Program-made: the position numbers and the translations under genes | The notes under the pieces: generated by a model | Seen by the model: the letters and a program-made list of their open reading frames with translations, nothing else | Databases searched by the model: none | What the model was told of the DNA's origin: nothing | From: an uncultured Succinivibrio sp. | GTDB taxonomy: Bacteria > Pseudomonadota > Gammaproteobacteria > Enterobacterales > Succinivibrionaceae | DNA: 64,000 nt | Assembly: GCA_934218695.1 (NCBI GenBank) | Contig: CAKQDA010000009.1 | Span: 1 to 64,000, forward strand | Direction of reading: 5' to 3' | In this document: one piece after another, positions 1-9,327 of the stretch | Layout: each line of letters opens with the position of its first letter | Position numbering within the stretch: the stretch's first letter is position 1

Positions 1-22
1 GCAAGCCGGCTTTTGCTTAAAT

Positions 23-64
23 TAAAAAGCACTGATGAATATTGTTATATTCTTTTCAGTGCTT
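23..64 (-). terminator. Rho-independent terminator-like hairpin
   Basis: AGCACTGA at 28-35 pairs with TCAGTGCT at 56-63, and an inner GAATAT/ATATTC pair extends the stem. Read on the minus strand, the stem is followed by a T-rich run (complement of 23-28). It would end transcription leaving the minus-strand IS66 genes to its right. No transposase C reading frame was recognised between this hairpin and tnpB. Confidence 0.5.
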
Positions 65-204
65 TCAACAAATTTGCGGAAGAACCTTTTTTTAAGGGCA
101 GGACATTATTGGGAGATTAATAGGAATGGCTTTTAAATCTAAGTTTCTCTTTATTAATGAAAAACTGCTCCCTAAAAATATTTTTACAGAAATTAAAAAA
201 ACTG

Positions 205-564
205 TCATCCTGCCATTAAAAAAACTTCTGGTTTCTTACTGTCAGGTAAATCTCCTCCTGTTAGTAAGATTTCAAGTTCATCTCTTTTTAAATGAACAGG
301 AAGTAAATCCTCCTGAAGGATGGTTTTGAATTTACCATAGTTCAGTATTCTGGTGGTACAGTCTGTTCCATAGGTGTCAACATGCAGGATCTTACAGATG
401 GTCCTTTTGGCGTTAAAGGTTACAATAGTGATTTCATCTGTTACGTTCCAGCAGACTCCGAACTGATTGGAGCTTAACATAGCCATTAAACGGTGAATAC
501 AAAATCTGCCGTTTACAGGCTGTCTTACAAGGATGATCTTTCCTGTCTGAGATAATATTGACAT
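205..564 (-). CDS. tnpB: IS66-family accessory protein TnpB (Orf2-like)
   Basis: A 119-residue protein with the layout of IS66 Orf2. Its second half (residues about 72-108) follows the family pattern of a short R-x-L-x-x-G-K-F block, then a Leu-rich L-x-x-x-E-L-x-x-L-L segment and a final G-x-x-L. The first half is divergent. It starts 14 bases after the shifted-frame stop of tnpA at 579-581, the tight spacing expected in IS66 operons. No tnpC follows at 1-204, so the element is incomplete here and TnpB is probably an orphan. TnpB's role in IS66 transposition is not well defined. The family call rests on pattern similarity only and is moderately sure. Confidence 0.6.
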   Translation of the reverse strand: MSILSQTGKIILVRQPVNGRFCIHRLMAMLSSNQFGVCWNVTDEITIVTFNAKRTICKILHVDTYGTDCTTRILNYGKFKTILQEDLLPVHLKRDELEILLTGGDLPDSKKPEVFLMAG

Positions 565-578
565 GATAGAGACTCCTT

Positions 579-1186
579 CTACTGCAGTGCCTTAAGAACT
601 TTTGATATGGTTATATCCATACCTTCAAGGGTGGCATCAAAACTGATTTGAAGACCCTTAAGTCTGATAACCAAGTACTCTTTCTTTTTGTAAGTTTTTT
701 TTCTTTTGGCTTGGATGGAACTACAGAGACTGCATCTTCAGAAGTTTCTTTACAGCTACTGTGAGCTCTTGCTTCAGGTGTTACTGCAGGAGCAGATACT
801 GTCATCTGAGATTTTACCTCTATCTGAGTATCACAAAACTGTGGTATAGACTCAATCTGAATTACTTCATCGCAACAATCACAGACTTCACCGTCAAACC
901 TCTTTGCAAGATTAAATGCACTTGCTTTGCTAAGTCCCAGTTTGATCCCAATGTTATGAATACTCAATCCCTGTGACTTTAAGTTTAAAAATTCTTCCTT
1001 AAGATGTTCTAAAGTCAGATGCTCTTTCTTCTGGTAAATCTCTTCCCCAAGATGAATTCTTGCTATTCTGTCTACAGTCATCTTGGTTAAACCATATTTA
1101 TGTGCAATCTGATAAGAACACAAAATACTTCCGGTTATATCTCGAACGATCTGCTCTGTGTGAACTGCATTGTTTGATGGTACCAT
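579..1186 (-). CDS. tnpA: IS66-family TnpA-like HTH protein, read across a -1 shift
   Basis: The N-terminal two thirds is a helix-turn-helix protein with two HTH-like segments (residues about 20-45 and 65-85). The start is the ATG at 1186, preceded by AAAGGAG at a 7-base spacing, rather than the upstream ATG at 1216. In the starting frame the protein ends at 611 with an unnatural tail. If the ribosome slips back one base on the run of eight A (complement of 695-702, read as A-AAA-AAA), the product continues in the -1 frame to 579 and acquires the hydrophobic VIRL...ISF...LLKAL-type tail typical of IS66 TnpA. This could be programmed frameshifting or a homopolymer indel in a dead gene; the sequence alone does not decide. 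Confidence 0.6.
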
Positions 1187-1240
1187 AAAATTTCTCCTTT
1201 TTAACGGACACCACAAATATTATCTTTTTCAAGGAGTTAA

Positions 1241-1585
1241 GAAGAGGGAGAAATATTTACCAGTTACGAGCTTACACCTGAATTTCTCGTAAACATCACT
1301 GATTCTAGAGTGGCGTCTTATTCAGTGTTGGAGTTGATGTGTGATTACTTCAATTCTGTCACAGCAGTTCGCACTAATAAGGATGCAGCGTTAATTTGTA
1401 AACTGAAAGAGGCTGAAAAGATTTTAAGAGAAAAGAATGATAGCTTGGCCGAGAAATACAATGATGCTATGACTGAGCTTCTTAACACAAAGGAAACTAT
1501 TCTAGATTTAGATCATACTCTTTCAAAAAAGGAAATGGAGATAACTGATCTAAAAGCAAGAATAGAGAGCTTGAACTCGATTTAG
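1241..1585 (+). pseudogene. C-terminal remnant of a coiled-coil protein, unknown family
   Basis: An open frame runs from 1241 to the stop at 1583-1585, with only a GTG at 1310 as a possible start and no good ribosome site. The 91 residues from that GTG are dominated by heptad-like Leu/Ile spacing and many Glu and Lys residues (residues 25-90), so a coiled coil is likely. The frame stays open upstream of the GTG to a stop at 1238-1240, just beside the IS66 relic, so this is probably the tail of a larger gene cut by insertion. I do not recognise the family. Confidence 0.4.
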
Positions 1586-1665
1586 AAAGGTGCAAACTTT
1601 TCCAGTAATATTTGAGGGCTGGTTTCAGCCCTTATTTTGCAAACTTAACACAAGATCTCTGCAAA

Positions 1666-2053
1666 CCACTCTCAAGATCTGAGCGAACCAACAGATCAGA
1701 TCACTGCAACTTTTAAGCAGTACATCCAAAGAGCCACAATACTGGAATTTCACAGACGCCTGCATCGAGATGTCCGTACCATGGGTGAAATAGCCCAAAA
1801 CTGTCAGGAGACAATGAGAATCATTCCTTTGTCAGAAGCAGTAAAAGAATTGTTCGACAGATTGATAGAATTCCCTGATAAGCTAGATGCAAAAGGTTGC
1901 TTTGTTAAAGAAAAACTGAGAACTGTAAAGCACATGCTAAAAGTGCTTCTCTGTAACTGGTATCACGACATGATTGACTATGTAAAAGCCATATTTGATT
2001 TCTGCCCAAAACAAATACAGATCTCAGGTTCACAGAAGAAAGTGCTTACTTAA
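1666..2053 (+). pseudogene. Helical protein fragment, unknown
   Basis: The frame from about 1666 to the stop at 2051-2053 is open. An ATG at 1781 would give 90 residues, but protein-like sequence (a run rich in Arg, His and Leu) extends upstream of that ATG, so the ATG is probably internal. The translation is helical and charged, with a hydrophobic Leu/Met/Trp segment near residues 50-70 of the ATG version. It may be the tail of a transposase or plasmid-type protein; I cannot name it. No ribosome site stands out. Confidence 0.35.
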
Positions 2054-2075
2054 ACCTATCACATTGTATTTAATC

Positions 2076-2109
2076 GGTTGTTAAAGAGCACAACCGCAGT
2101 AGAATGCGG
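2076..2109 (+). other. Two overlapping hairpins in an intergenic gap
   Basis: CGGTTG (2076-2081) can pair with CAACCG (2091-2096). CCGCA (2094-2098) can pair instead with TGCGG (2105-2109). The two pairings share bases 2094-2096, so only one can form at a time. A following T-rich run is absent, so neither is a convincing terminator. The surrounding 2054-2277 contains no gene that I recognise. Confidence 0.3.
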
Positions 2110-2277
2110 TCTATAGTTAAATTTTAACCGTGGAAAGTAGAGTATTAATACTTTAACCTAAAGTTTGATCTCTGAATCACATTTTTAAAGAGCAAAATCA
2201 GTGTTGTAACTAACTGATTAATTTACATTAATTTTTACTCTAACCATTTTACCACTTTGTGACTTAGATCAAATGAT

Positions 2278-2550
2278 GTGGTCGCCATATTCTGTTATTC
2301 AGAAGATGATAAAATATACATTTATAAAAATCTTTGTGAAATACTCGGTTATGAGCATAGGGAGCATTTAACACGTCAAACTGAATCTACTTCCCAAAGA
2401 TTGCTATGGGCTATTCACGAAGATAAAACAACGGACAAATCTTAGCACTATTATACAGCTGAGTTTTCAGAAAGAGATGTCTTTATCCTTGATACAACAA
2501 CGGTCTCAATAGGCTTTAGGCAATTTGCTGAGCTAAGAAGTAAAACATAG
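2278..2550 (+). pseudogene. Small protein remnant interrupted by one TAG
   Basis: One frame of 91 codons runs from a GTG at 2278 to the TAG at 2548-2550, interrupted by an in-frame TAG near 2443-2445. Both halves read as protein: the first contains a Y-S-E-D-D-K-I-Y block, the second a F-S-E-R-D block and ends in F-A-E-L-R-S-K. The stop lies 22 bases before the next gene, suggesting it was once the upstream member of that operon. Family not recognised. Confidence 0.4.
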
Positions 2551-2572
2551 GGGATAAACATAGGAGTTTGTT

Positions 2573-4537
2573 TTGGCTAGTTTAATTGATGAAAGAATTA
2601 AATATTACTCTCGCAATGATGTAATGAATCCTATTATTAGGGATATGGCTGTAAAGTGTTATTTAGATAAATATTCAACAAAAACATCTTATTCTTTCGA
2701 GAATATAAATGACTTGCTTGAGTTCTTCAATGTATTGAAATACTTTAAAGATTTTAATAGTAAGACACTTACAAATTTAAAAGTAAATTTAGAAGATTTA
2801 GGTAAAAATTTTAAATGCGCAGTTGGAAGATATTTTAATAACATAAAAAGTGAAGATGAACTTAAAGAAATAATTAAGTCCACTGACAACCAGTATCGTG
2901 ATGAACTAATTTTAATTTTCAGTCAATTTAGCAATGTAACAAAAAAAATCTTAACTGACGATGTAATTATCTTTCTTTGTGAGAATTCATATCTTCAGTA
3001 TATATTAGATAATAAGAATTTTCTTAATAAGCATAGTCATGTACTAAAAAGCCATTTGTTTTCGCATGTAGATTCTTTTCCACTCTATTTATCAAAAAAT
3101 TTTGTAAGTTCTAATTCTCCTTTTAATTTTACTTCAGAAGAATTTAATTCTCTTATAGATAAATACATTCACCTTCCAAAAGGTAAAATTAACCTTAATT
3201 CTTTAGATCTTATTTTGAAAAATAAATTACTATCTAAAAAGATCAGGTACCTAGTTTGTAAATTTAAAGATGACCTTATAAAGGAAAGAGTTAGTTTCAC
3301 TAATATAGAATCTGTGATTAAATTAGTCCCTCAAGATGAGATTTCAAAATTTGAAACAAATGAAGGTGAATTCTCATATTGTTTTTCTTATGACCTTAAA
3401 TGGTTAAAAAAATTTATTGACTTCCCTTCAATTTTGAACAACTTTAAGTATGTCTTTAATCTTGTTGATTATAACAATAGAATTTCTTTTACAAGTGCTC
3501 CTTTGTATAGAAAAAAGTCAATTTATGAAATATTCAACTGTAATAAACAAAATTTGAATGAATTTGATTCAAATGATATTTGGGACAATTATTTTATCTC
3601 TTTTATTCTTAAAACTAGATCATATTGCAGTTTTTTAAAAGACCATAATATATACCTTGAAGATGTGATCGATTGGTTCTTTAGTGATTACATAAAAAAA
3701 GAGTTTTCAATTGATAATTTCATAGTCAATATTAAAGCAGCTAAAAATTTAGAATCATACTCAGATAAGATAAAACTTCTGCTTCCTGAGTTTGAAAGTA
3801 TCTTTAAACAATTTGAAGCATACTGTGAATTTAAATATGTCAATCATGACTATGTATCAAGCTCTTTGAGCATAGGAGAAAATTCTTATCCTGAATCTCT
3901 TATAAAACCTGAAATCACTTATGTTGAAAGGAATGATTCTGACGATGCTAAGAAAATTTTCAATGATTTATTTCATGAAGACTATAGACTAAAAGGACAC
4001 AGAAATCTATTCGATTTTCTGAAAGAGAACAAAAAAGGTTTTGACTCTCAGTTATTATCTGAATTGTACACAAGTTTTAACCTGTTACTTAAGAACAAGA
4101 TTCTGTTCCAAGATACTAACGGAGAGCTTTTAGCTGACACGTCTAAGTTATCTCTTTTAGAACAGGTCGAAGACTATGGTTATCTCTGTTACAATTTTCT
4201 AAATGACGTAGATCAAAAAGATGTGAATGAGCTTCTTAACTGCAATTTACTAACTTCCTACAATTCATTTATGTCCAAACAAGAAAATGATTTATTCAAT
4301 TTCGTTTTCAATAATAAATTCAGTAATACCACATTAGGTATCAGAAATCTTTACATGCATGGAAATCCTTCTCTTAATGAGAACGAGCATGAAAGTAATT
4401 ACTTTATCTCTTTGACAATGATGATTGTCTTAGTCCTTAAATTGGATGATGCTTTTACTTTTATGACTAATAAAGATCATGGTAAAAGAAGGTTCAATAA
4501 TGTCTTTAAAAAGCATGACAGTATTGTTCTGACCTAA
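2573..4537 (+). CDS. Large helical protein with C-terminal HEPN-type motif (candidate defence/toxin RNase)
   Basis: A 654-residue protein, Lys/Asn/Phe-rich and almost entirely helical in appearance, with no recognised enzymatic domain in its first 560 residues. Near the C terminus lies RNLYMHG (R591, H596), an R-x4-H signature of HEPN ribonucleases, followed by a hydrophobic helix (residues about 610-632), as in the HEPN fold. HEPN proteins of this size with long helical sensor regions are known among abortive-infection systems, so an RNA-cleaving effector is inferred. The start is a TTG at 2573 with TAGGAG six bases upstream. It sits between a small broken ORF and a ruined Panacea antitoxin, and its AT content is higher than in the core genes, consistent with transfer. 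Function is not proven. Confidence 0.6.
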   Translation: MASLIDERIKYYSRNDVMNPIIRDMAVKCYLDKYSTKTSYSFENINDLLEFFNVLKYFKDFNSKTLTNLKVNLEDLGKNFKCAVGRYFNNIKSEDELKEIIKSTDNQYRDELILIFSQFSNVTKKILTDDVIIFLCENSYLQYILDNKNFLNKHSHVLKSHLFSHVDSFPLYLSKNFVSSNSPFNFTSEEFNSLIDKYIHLPKGKINLNSLDLILKNKLLSKKIRYLVCKFKDDLIKERVSFTNIESVIKLVPQDEISKFETNEGEFSYCFSYDLKWLKKFIDFPSILNNFKYVFNLVDYNNRISFTSAPLYRKKSIYEIFNCNKQNLNEFDSNDIWDNYFISFILKTRSYCSFLKDHNIYLEDVIDWFFSDYIKKEFSIDNFIVNIKAAKNLESYSDKIKLLLPEFESIFKQFEAYCEFKYVNHDYVSSSLSIGENSYPESLIKPEITYVERNDSDDAKKIFNDLFHEDYRLKGHRNLFDFLKENKKGFDSQLLSELYTSFNLLLKNKILFQDTNGELLADTSKLSLLEQVEDYGYLCYNFLNDVDQKDVNELLNCNLLTSYNSFMSKQENDLFNFVFNNKFSNTTLGIRNLYMHGNPSLNENEHESNYFISLTMMIVLVLKLDDAFTFMTNKDHGKRRFNNVFKKHDSIVLT

Positions 4538-4613
4538 ATGGACTTATAGTTAATAGCTTTCTTTCTAATGCGTAATTTAAATTTTATAACTACTAATATC
4601 TTAAGGTAGCACA

Positions 4614-5047
4614 ATGGATTATAAAGAAATTAATAGTGTTTATGTAGCAGCTTACATTGCAAAACATGCTGTGATTAAAAACTACTATATTGATTCAACT
4701 AAACTTCAAAAAATCTTATATGCATGCTATGGTACATACCTAGCTATAACAGGCAAAAGGTGGTGTATTGATCAGCCTAAAGCATAGCCAAATGGACCTT
4801 TTTTCAAAAGGTGTACTATTTTTCTTTAAAGCATATTGAGCTTACTGAGTCTCTTTTGGAATTACCTTATACATTAAACAATTCATTACCAACTGATGAA
4901 TTAAAATTACTTGATCAAACTGTTACCTTCTTTTCACAGTATCAGTCCTTTCAACTGGTAAACTGGTCTCGTAAAGAAGGTGGTCCATGAGATAAAGCAA
5001 CTAACCATGGATATAATCTTCATGTTAAGATTGACGATTCTTTATAG
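4614..5047 (+). pseudogene. Panacea/DUF4065 (SocA-like) antitoxin, broken
   Basis: Read across its lesions, this is a DUF4065 protein of about 144 residues. An N-terminal T-K-L-Q-K-I-L-Y-A-C-Y-G block matches the conserved family helix, followed by the family's A-W-x-x-G-P motif and a C-terminal GGPW-x-x-A motif. In both motifs the Trp codon is now a stop: TAG at 4785-4787 and TGA at 4988-4990, each one G-to-A change from TGG. A third lesion shifts frame after the T-run near 4800-4815. ATG 4614 has AAGGT upstream. Panacea domains act as antitoxins next to a toxin gene, and the next reading frame is a two-TM protein that fits such a partner. It is non-functional as it stands. Confidence 0.75.
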
Positions 5048-5083
5048 CCGATTATTTCAAGACTATAATAAAAGTGAAAAGTA

Positions 5084-5519
5084 GTGGAGAGCAAAGTTCC
5101 TAATGTAGAGTTTGATAAAGATAAGATCGATGCAGAAAGTCGAACAAATTTGTCTTCAGATCTGTTCGATTCTAAGCTAAGAGAAATCGATCTTGCAATT
5201 AAAAAGCAAAAGCTCATCTTTTTGTTTATCAAGAATGTCTCTCTATGTTGTGGAGTAGCTTTGTCTTGGATTACGGTAATATGGTCAGTATTATCTCTAA
5301 ACCACTCTTTTAAAACACTACGGTGATCTTATTGCTTTATATGAGCTCACACGTGAGCCTTTGATTCTTTGTATGTATGGACTTTCAATATGCTCACTTA
5401 CAGCATTGGTAATTACTTTGTGTTTAACTTTAACTAGGATTTTCGTAAAAAGAAAAAACAAGACATTGCCAAAGACGGTAGTAACATCTCTTCTAGAAGA
5501 GTTGCAAAGGAAAGGGTAA
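5084..5519 (+). pseudogene. Two-TM small membrane protein, frameshifted (likely toxin partner of the DUF4065 relic)
   Basis: A GTG at 5084 opens a frame that ends at 5324-5326. Shifting one base near 5318 continues it to the TAA at 5517-5519, giving about 144 residues. The N-terminal 45 residues are charged. Two hydrophobic segments follow, one before and one after the shift (about residues 48-72 and 92-118), then a basic tail. It lies 36 bases after the broken Panacea antitoxin, the standard antitoxin-toxin layout, and membrane proteins are among the known partners of Panacea antitoxins. The pairing is inference; the frameshift is seen directly. Confidence 0.55.
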
Positions 5520-5686
5520 TTCAAATATTTTATTAACAGTTGTAGCTGTTCCATAGATAGAAGGTTATTCTTAGAGAATTAACTGATTTTACTATCCACT
5601 CAAAAGTTTAATTTGACCTTTTGTAAACTTGCTTCTGACTTTATTGATTTCAATGCAACACATAGAACTTGTTAAGGGAATATCTT

Positions 5687-8600
5687 ATGAATGACGATGT
5701 AAAACGAATTTTGACAAAAATTCATAATGCCTCTGAACAAGGTTCTCTTTCGTTTTTTGTTGGCGCTGGTGTTTCAATGTTATCAGGTCAACCTTCCTGG
5801 ACAGAGTTGTTAAATAACATAAAGTCAATTTGCGATGAAGTTGTAAAGAAAAACGTAAAGAATGGGGACGTTGATAAGCTCATTGATTTGGTACTTGAAG
5901 ATAAAAAGAAGAATAAGATTACCAATTCTATTAGAGATATCAAGTCAAAGAAAAATACTGACAGTGGCTACAATTCTTCTAAAGATAATTATGCTAAAGC
6001 CCAGGTTACATTTGATGCTTTAGGATGCTCTAAGGAAAAATTCAGTGAAATTGTTAAATTTTGTTTTAATGAGAATGCAGAGGCTAATGAAATACATGAC
6101 AAGATCTTGTCGTTGAATCCAGCATCTATCATTACAACAAATTTCGACAATTTAATTGAGGCTGCTTGCAATAGTAAATATGAAAATTATGTTACTGTAG
6201 CCTCAGATGATGAAGTTTCATCAATTCAAGGTCGACATTTTATCTTAAAAATTCATGGTGATTTTGAACATAAAAATATTGTCTTTACAGAAGACAGTTA
6301 CCTTGATTATGAAAGAAATTTTTCTTTGGTATCTAGAATATTGACATCGATATTAGCTACTAACACTGTTGTTTTTATCGGATATAGTCTTTCAGATTTC
6401 AATATTAGACTACTGGTTAATCTTTTAAAGCCTCTTTACCAAAAGATTGAGAAAGATAAAAGATCTTTAAAATATAGAAAGGCATCAAAAATAATTAAAA
6501 ATGATACCAGACCAATTTTCTATAGTGTAGGCAAACAGAAACTTAGCAATCAAGAGGAACAATATCTAAACAATAAAGGAATAGATGTTATAGATTGTTA
6601 CGATTTAAGAAAATCGGATTGTTTTGTAGGATATGAAGCTCATTATTCAGACTTATTTTGGTCAATAGAAAAATCAACACAATGTAGTGCAACTGACAAT
6701 CTTTACAATAGCTTACTTACTTTAGATGATTTCAGTGTAGTTACACTAGACATGTTAAGAGACAAATTGTCTTTCCCTCTAGAAGAAATCAATGTTTTTG
6801 ATTTTGAATTATTTTTGAATATAGATAAATTTACAACTTACTATAATTTTTTAACTAAAGGGAATGAAATATCCTCTGATGAAAAAGAAAAATGCTCTCT
6901 TATATCAAGAGTCTTTATTAAAGCAGGTATTGAAAGGATAAACTCAATTTCATTTGATAAAGAGTCAATTTCGCTACCTAATATTTGGAATTCAAATGTC
7001 CTTGATGACAGCCTTGCTTTCTATGAAGATTGCGTATCGTTTAATTACAAAAAGCTTGAGACGTTGTCTAAACGAAAAAGAAACTATAAATGCAGAAATT
7101 TAGCCCTATATCGTTTGGGAAAGAATCAACAACTATTTTCATGCATAGAGAAAGATTTTCAAAAATTATATCCAAAGAATCTGAGTGAAATAGATTTTTA
7201 TATATTCAAATTGAATTATGACTATGCAGCATCGTTATCCGAAAGAGAACAAAGATATATAGAATATGAAGAAAAGATAAATCGAGATAATAAACTAATA
7301 AATAAAAATGAAGAAGACTGTAATGAGCCGATTGTTAAAGAAAATCAACCTGTAGATGGTTCCTTTAAAAATGATTTTGATATCAATACCACTGCAGAAA
7401 CAGAAAATTCTAAAGATAACCATAAAGTTGCCTCTGTTGATTTAAATAAGATTAATGCATCAAAACTCTTTGACAACATGTCAATAGAGTTTAGGTCTAA
7501 ATATCCATTTGTAAAAGACTGGATAGATTGTCCTTTTTCAAGAAGCAATTTGAATAACATTCATAATAATTGCAAAAAAATTGATTCATTAAAAGAAAAA
7601 GATAGCGTATCTTCTTGCAATTATCCTAATCTCGCATTGTTTTATGTGCTTAAAAATTTGCAATTTTTAATTACAAATGGAATTTTAGATGACAATTCAA
7701 AATCATGGAAGAACACTGTAATTGAAGTGTTAAGAACCACTGTTACAAAAATTGATATTTCTGCGACAAAAAAAAGTAGTTTATTTGGCTTTCAGGATTT
7801 AGTAGTTTTTGATCATGAAATATTTTTCTTATATATAGAGTATTTTTCTTCAAATGATCTTATAAGCCTTTTTAAATTCAACAAGATAAAACAGTTAAAT
7901 TGCGGTGTACAAAACAAAGAACTAAGTTCAATTGAAAAATCAATTAACAATCTTCTTAACTATGCAAAACAAAATGAAGATGAATTCAAAGGTTACCGCC
8001 TAATAGATCATGGAATGCATTTAGTTCAAAAAGTTAAAAATTTAATAGTAATATGCTCCTATCTTAGCATCAGTACGAATACTATAAATAATCTTGTAGA
8101 TTTTATCTTAAAATATCCAGCATTATTGTGTGATGCCACTTCTGAGGTTTATTTATTCTTATCATCAATTTTAAACGAGTCTCAAAAATACAATTCAAAA
8201 TTAAAAAGACTTTTAAACAGTTGGTTAAAAGATAATTTTGAAAATTTTATAGAAGTGCAAAAAAAATTTTATTATCTAAATTTCACTTACTTTATTTATT
8301 TGTTTATTGATTTTTTATATAAAAAATCAAAACCAAAATGGCTAGATGGATTTTATTTATCAGTGTTTAGAAATAGAAAAGAAAAACTTTACAACTTTTT
8401 TGTTACTGCATTATGTCATTACGTGTCAAAAGAAACTTTAGATCTGTCATTAAAAATAGCTCACTCAATAATACAAGAAAATGATGTTATTGATTTCAAC
8501 TTAGTTTTATTAATTATCAAAAATAATGACTATCTAAATAAAAATGAAATAAACAAGTTGTTGGTTTATCTTAGGTCGATAGCTGAAGAACATAAATCTT

Positions 8601-8935
8601 CCAAAAAAATTCGCTATCCTGATCCATTTAATAACTTTTTTACAATAGCTTATTTTTGTACTTTTGGAAAACTCTCAAGTGTATTCGATGAATTCATTGG
8701 TGTAGATGATAGATTTGACTTCCTATATCTCTACAAAAATTTTGACTTTTCTAAGTTTAACTGTGATTGGCTACTACCTGAATCTGACTCTGTTCTCTCT
8801 AATTTCTTTTCAGATAAAACAGTAAAACTAAAGGTCAAGAAAGCTCTTACAAATAAGCTCAAAGATCCTGATCTTAACCAAGAAAAGAAATCTAAATTCA
8901 CGGATATTTTCTTCAAATACTTTGCTGATGATTGA
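5687..8935 (+). CDS. SIR2-domain protein with long helical C-terminal region (defence-associated sirtuin-like)
   Basis: A 1082-residue protein. I chose the ATG at 5687 because AAGGGAA lies 6 bases upstream; an in-frame TTG at 5669 has no such site. Residues 1-260 form a SIR2 fold: GAGVS at 26-30 (nucleotide-binding), TTNFDN with the catalytic-type Asn at 152, KIHGD with the catalytic-type His at 190, and FIGYS near 231-235. The remaining 800 residues are helical and Lys/Asn-rich without a nameable domain. This layout matches defence-associated sirtuins (DSR/ThsA-like), which deplete NAD+ on sensing phage; those families are known, and the assignment here is by architecture. Neighbours are a HEPN protein, a toxin-antitoxin relic and an OLD-like ATPase relic, which supports a defence island. 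The gene is uninterrupted. Confidence 0.8.
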   Translation: MNDDVKRILTKIHNASEQGSLSFFVGAGVSMLSGQPSWTELLNNIKSICDEVVKKNVKNGDVDKLIDLVLEDKKKNKITNSIRDIKSKKNTDSGYNSSKDNYAKAQVTFDALGCSKEKFSEIVKFCFNENAEANEIHDKILSLNPASIITTNFDNLIEAACNSKYENYVTVASDDEVSSIQGRHFILKIHGDFEHKNIVFTEDSYLDYERNFSLVSRILTSILATNTVVFIGYSLSDFNIRLLVNLLKPLYQKIEKDKRSLKYRKASKIIKNDTRPIFYSVGKQKLSNQEEQYLNNKGIDVIDCYDLRKSDCFVGYEAHYSDLFWSIEKSTQCSATDNLYNSLLTLDDFSVVTLDMLRDKLSFPLEEINVFDFELFLNIDKFTTYYNFLTKGNEISSDEKEKCSLISRVFIKAGIERINSISFDKESISLPNIWNSNVLDDSLAFYEDCVSFNYKKLETLSKRKRNYKCRNLALYRLGKNQQLFSCIEKDFQKLYPKNLSEIDFYIFKLNYDYAASLSEREQRYIEYEEKINRDNKLINKNEEDCNEPIVKENQPVDGSFKNDFDINTTAETENSKDNHKVASVDLNKINASKLFDNMSIEFRSKYPFVKDWIDCPFSRSNLNNIHNNCKKIDSLKEKDSVSSCNYPNLALFYVLKNLQFLITNGILDDNSKSWKNTVIEVLRTTVTKIDISATKKSSLFGFQDLVVFDHEIFFLYIEYFSSNDLISLFKFNKIKQLNCGVQNKELSSIEKSINNLLNYAKQNEDEFKGYRLIDHGMHLVQKVKNLIVICSYLSISTNTINNLVDFILKYPALLCDATSEVYLFLSSILNESQKYNSKLKRLLNSWLKDNFENFIEVQKKFYYLNFTYFIYLFIDFLYKKSKPKWLDGFYLSVFRNRKEKLYNFFVTALCHYVSKETLDLSLKIAHSIIQENDVIDFNLVLLIIKNNDYLNKNEINKLLVYLRSIAEEHKSSKKIRYPDPFNNFFTIAYFCTFGKLSSVFDEFIGVDDRFDFLYLYKNFDFSKFNCDWLLPESDSVLSNFFSDKTVKLKVKKALTNKLKDPDLNQEKKSKFTDIFFKYFADD

Positions 8936-9319
8936 TATGTCTTCGCATGGACCAAAACGTTAACACTAATCCAATTTAATTAAGAAAAGTAAACAGCAGA
9001 CAAATATCCACACATTTTAGCAGAGTACTTTCAAATTGTTATCTGAAGATTATTTTTTAAGATCAGAATTCATAAGAGAGACAGATCAATGACACAACTT
9101 CTAGGTATACATATAAAAAACTTTAAATGCCTAAATGATATTATTTTAGGTAAGTTAAGCAATACTAAAGAGGAACCATTAAGCAATCTTACCTCACTAA
9201 TAGGCCGGAACAGCTCTGGTAAAAGCAGCCTCTTTGAAGTCTTTTTTTTCATTTCAGATTGCTTAAAGTTTGGAGTTGAAGATGCTTGCCTGGTACGAGG
9301 TGACTTTCAAATTTAATCA

Positions 9320-9327
9320 CTAAAGAC
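9320..9327 (+). repeat. Target-site duplication, left copy (CTAAAGAC)
   Basis: The eight bases CTAAAGAC abut the left end of the IS3-type element and are repeated at 10866-10873 immediately after its right end. Removing one copy plus the element restores the flanking ATPase sequence. Confidence 0.85.
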
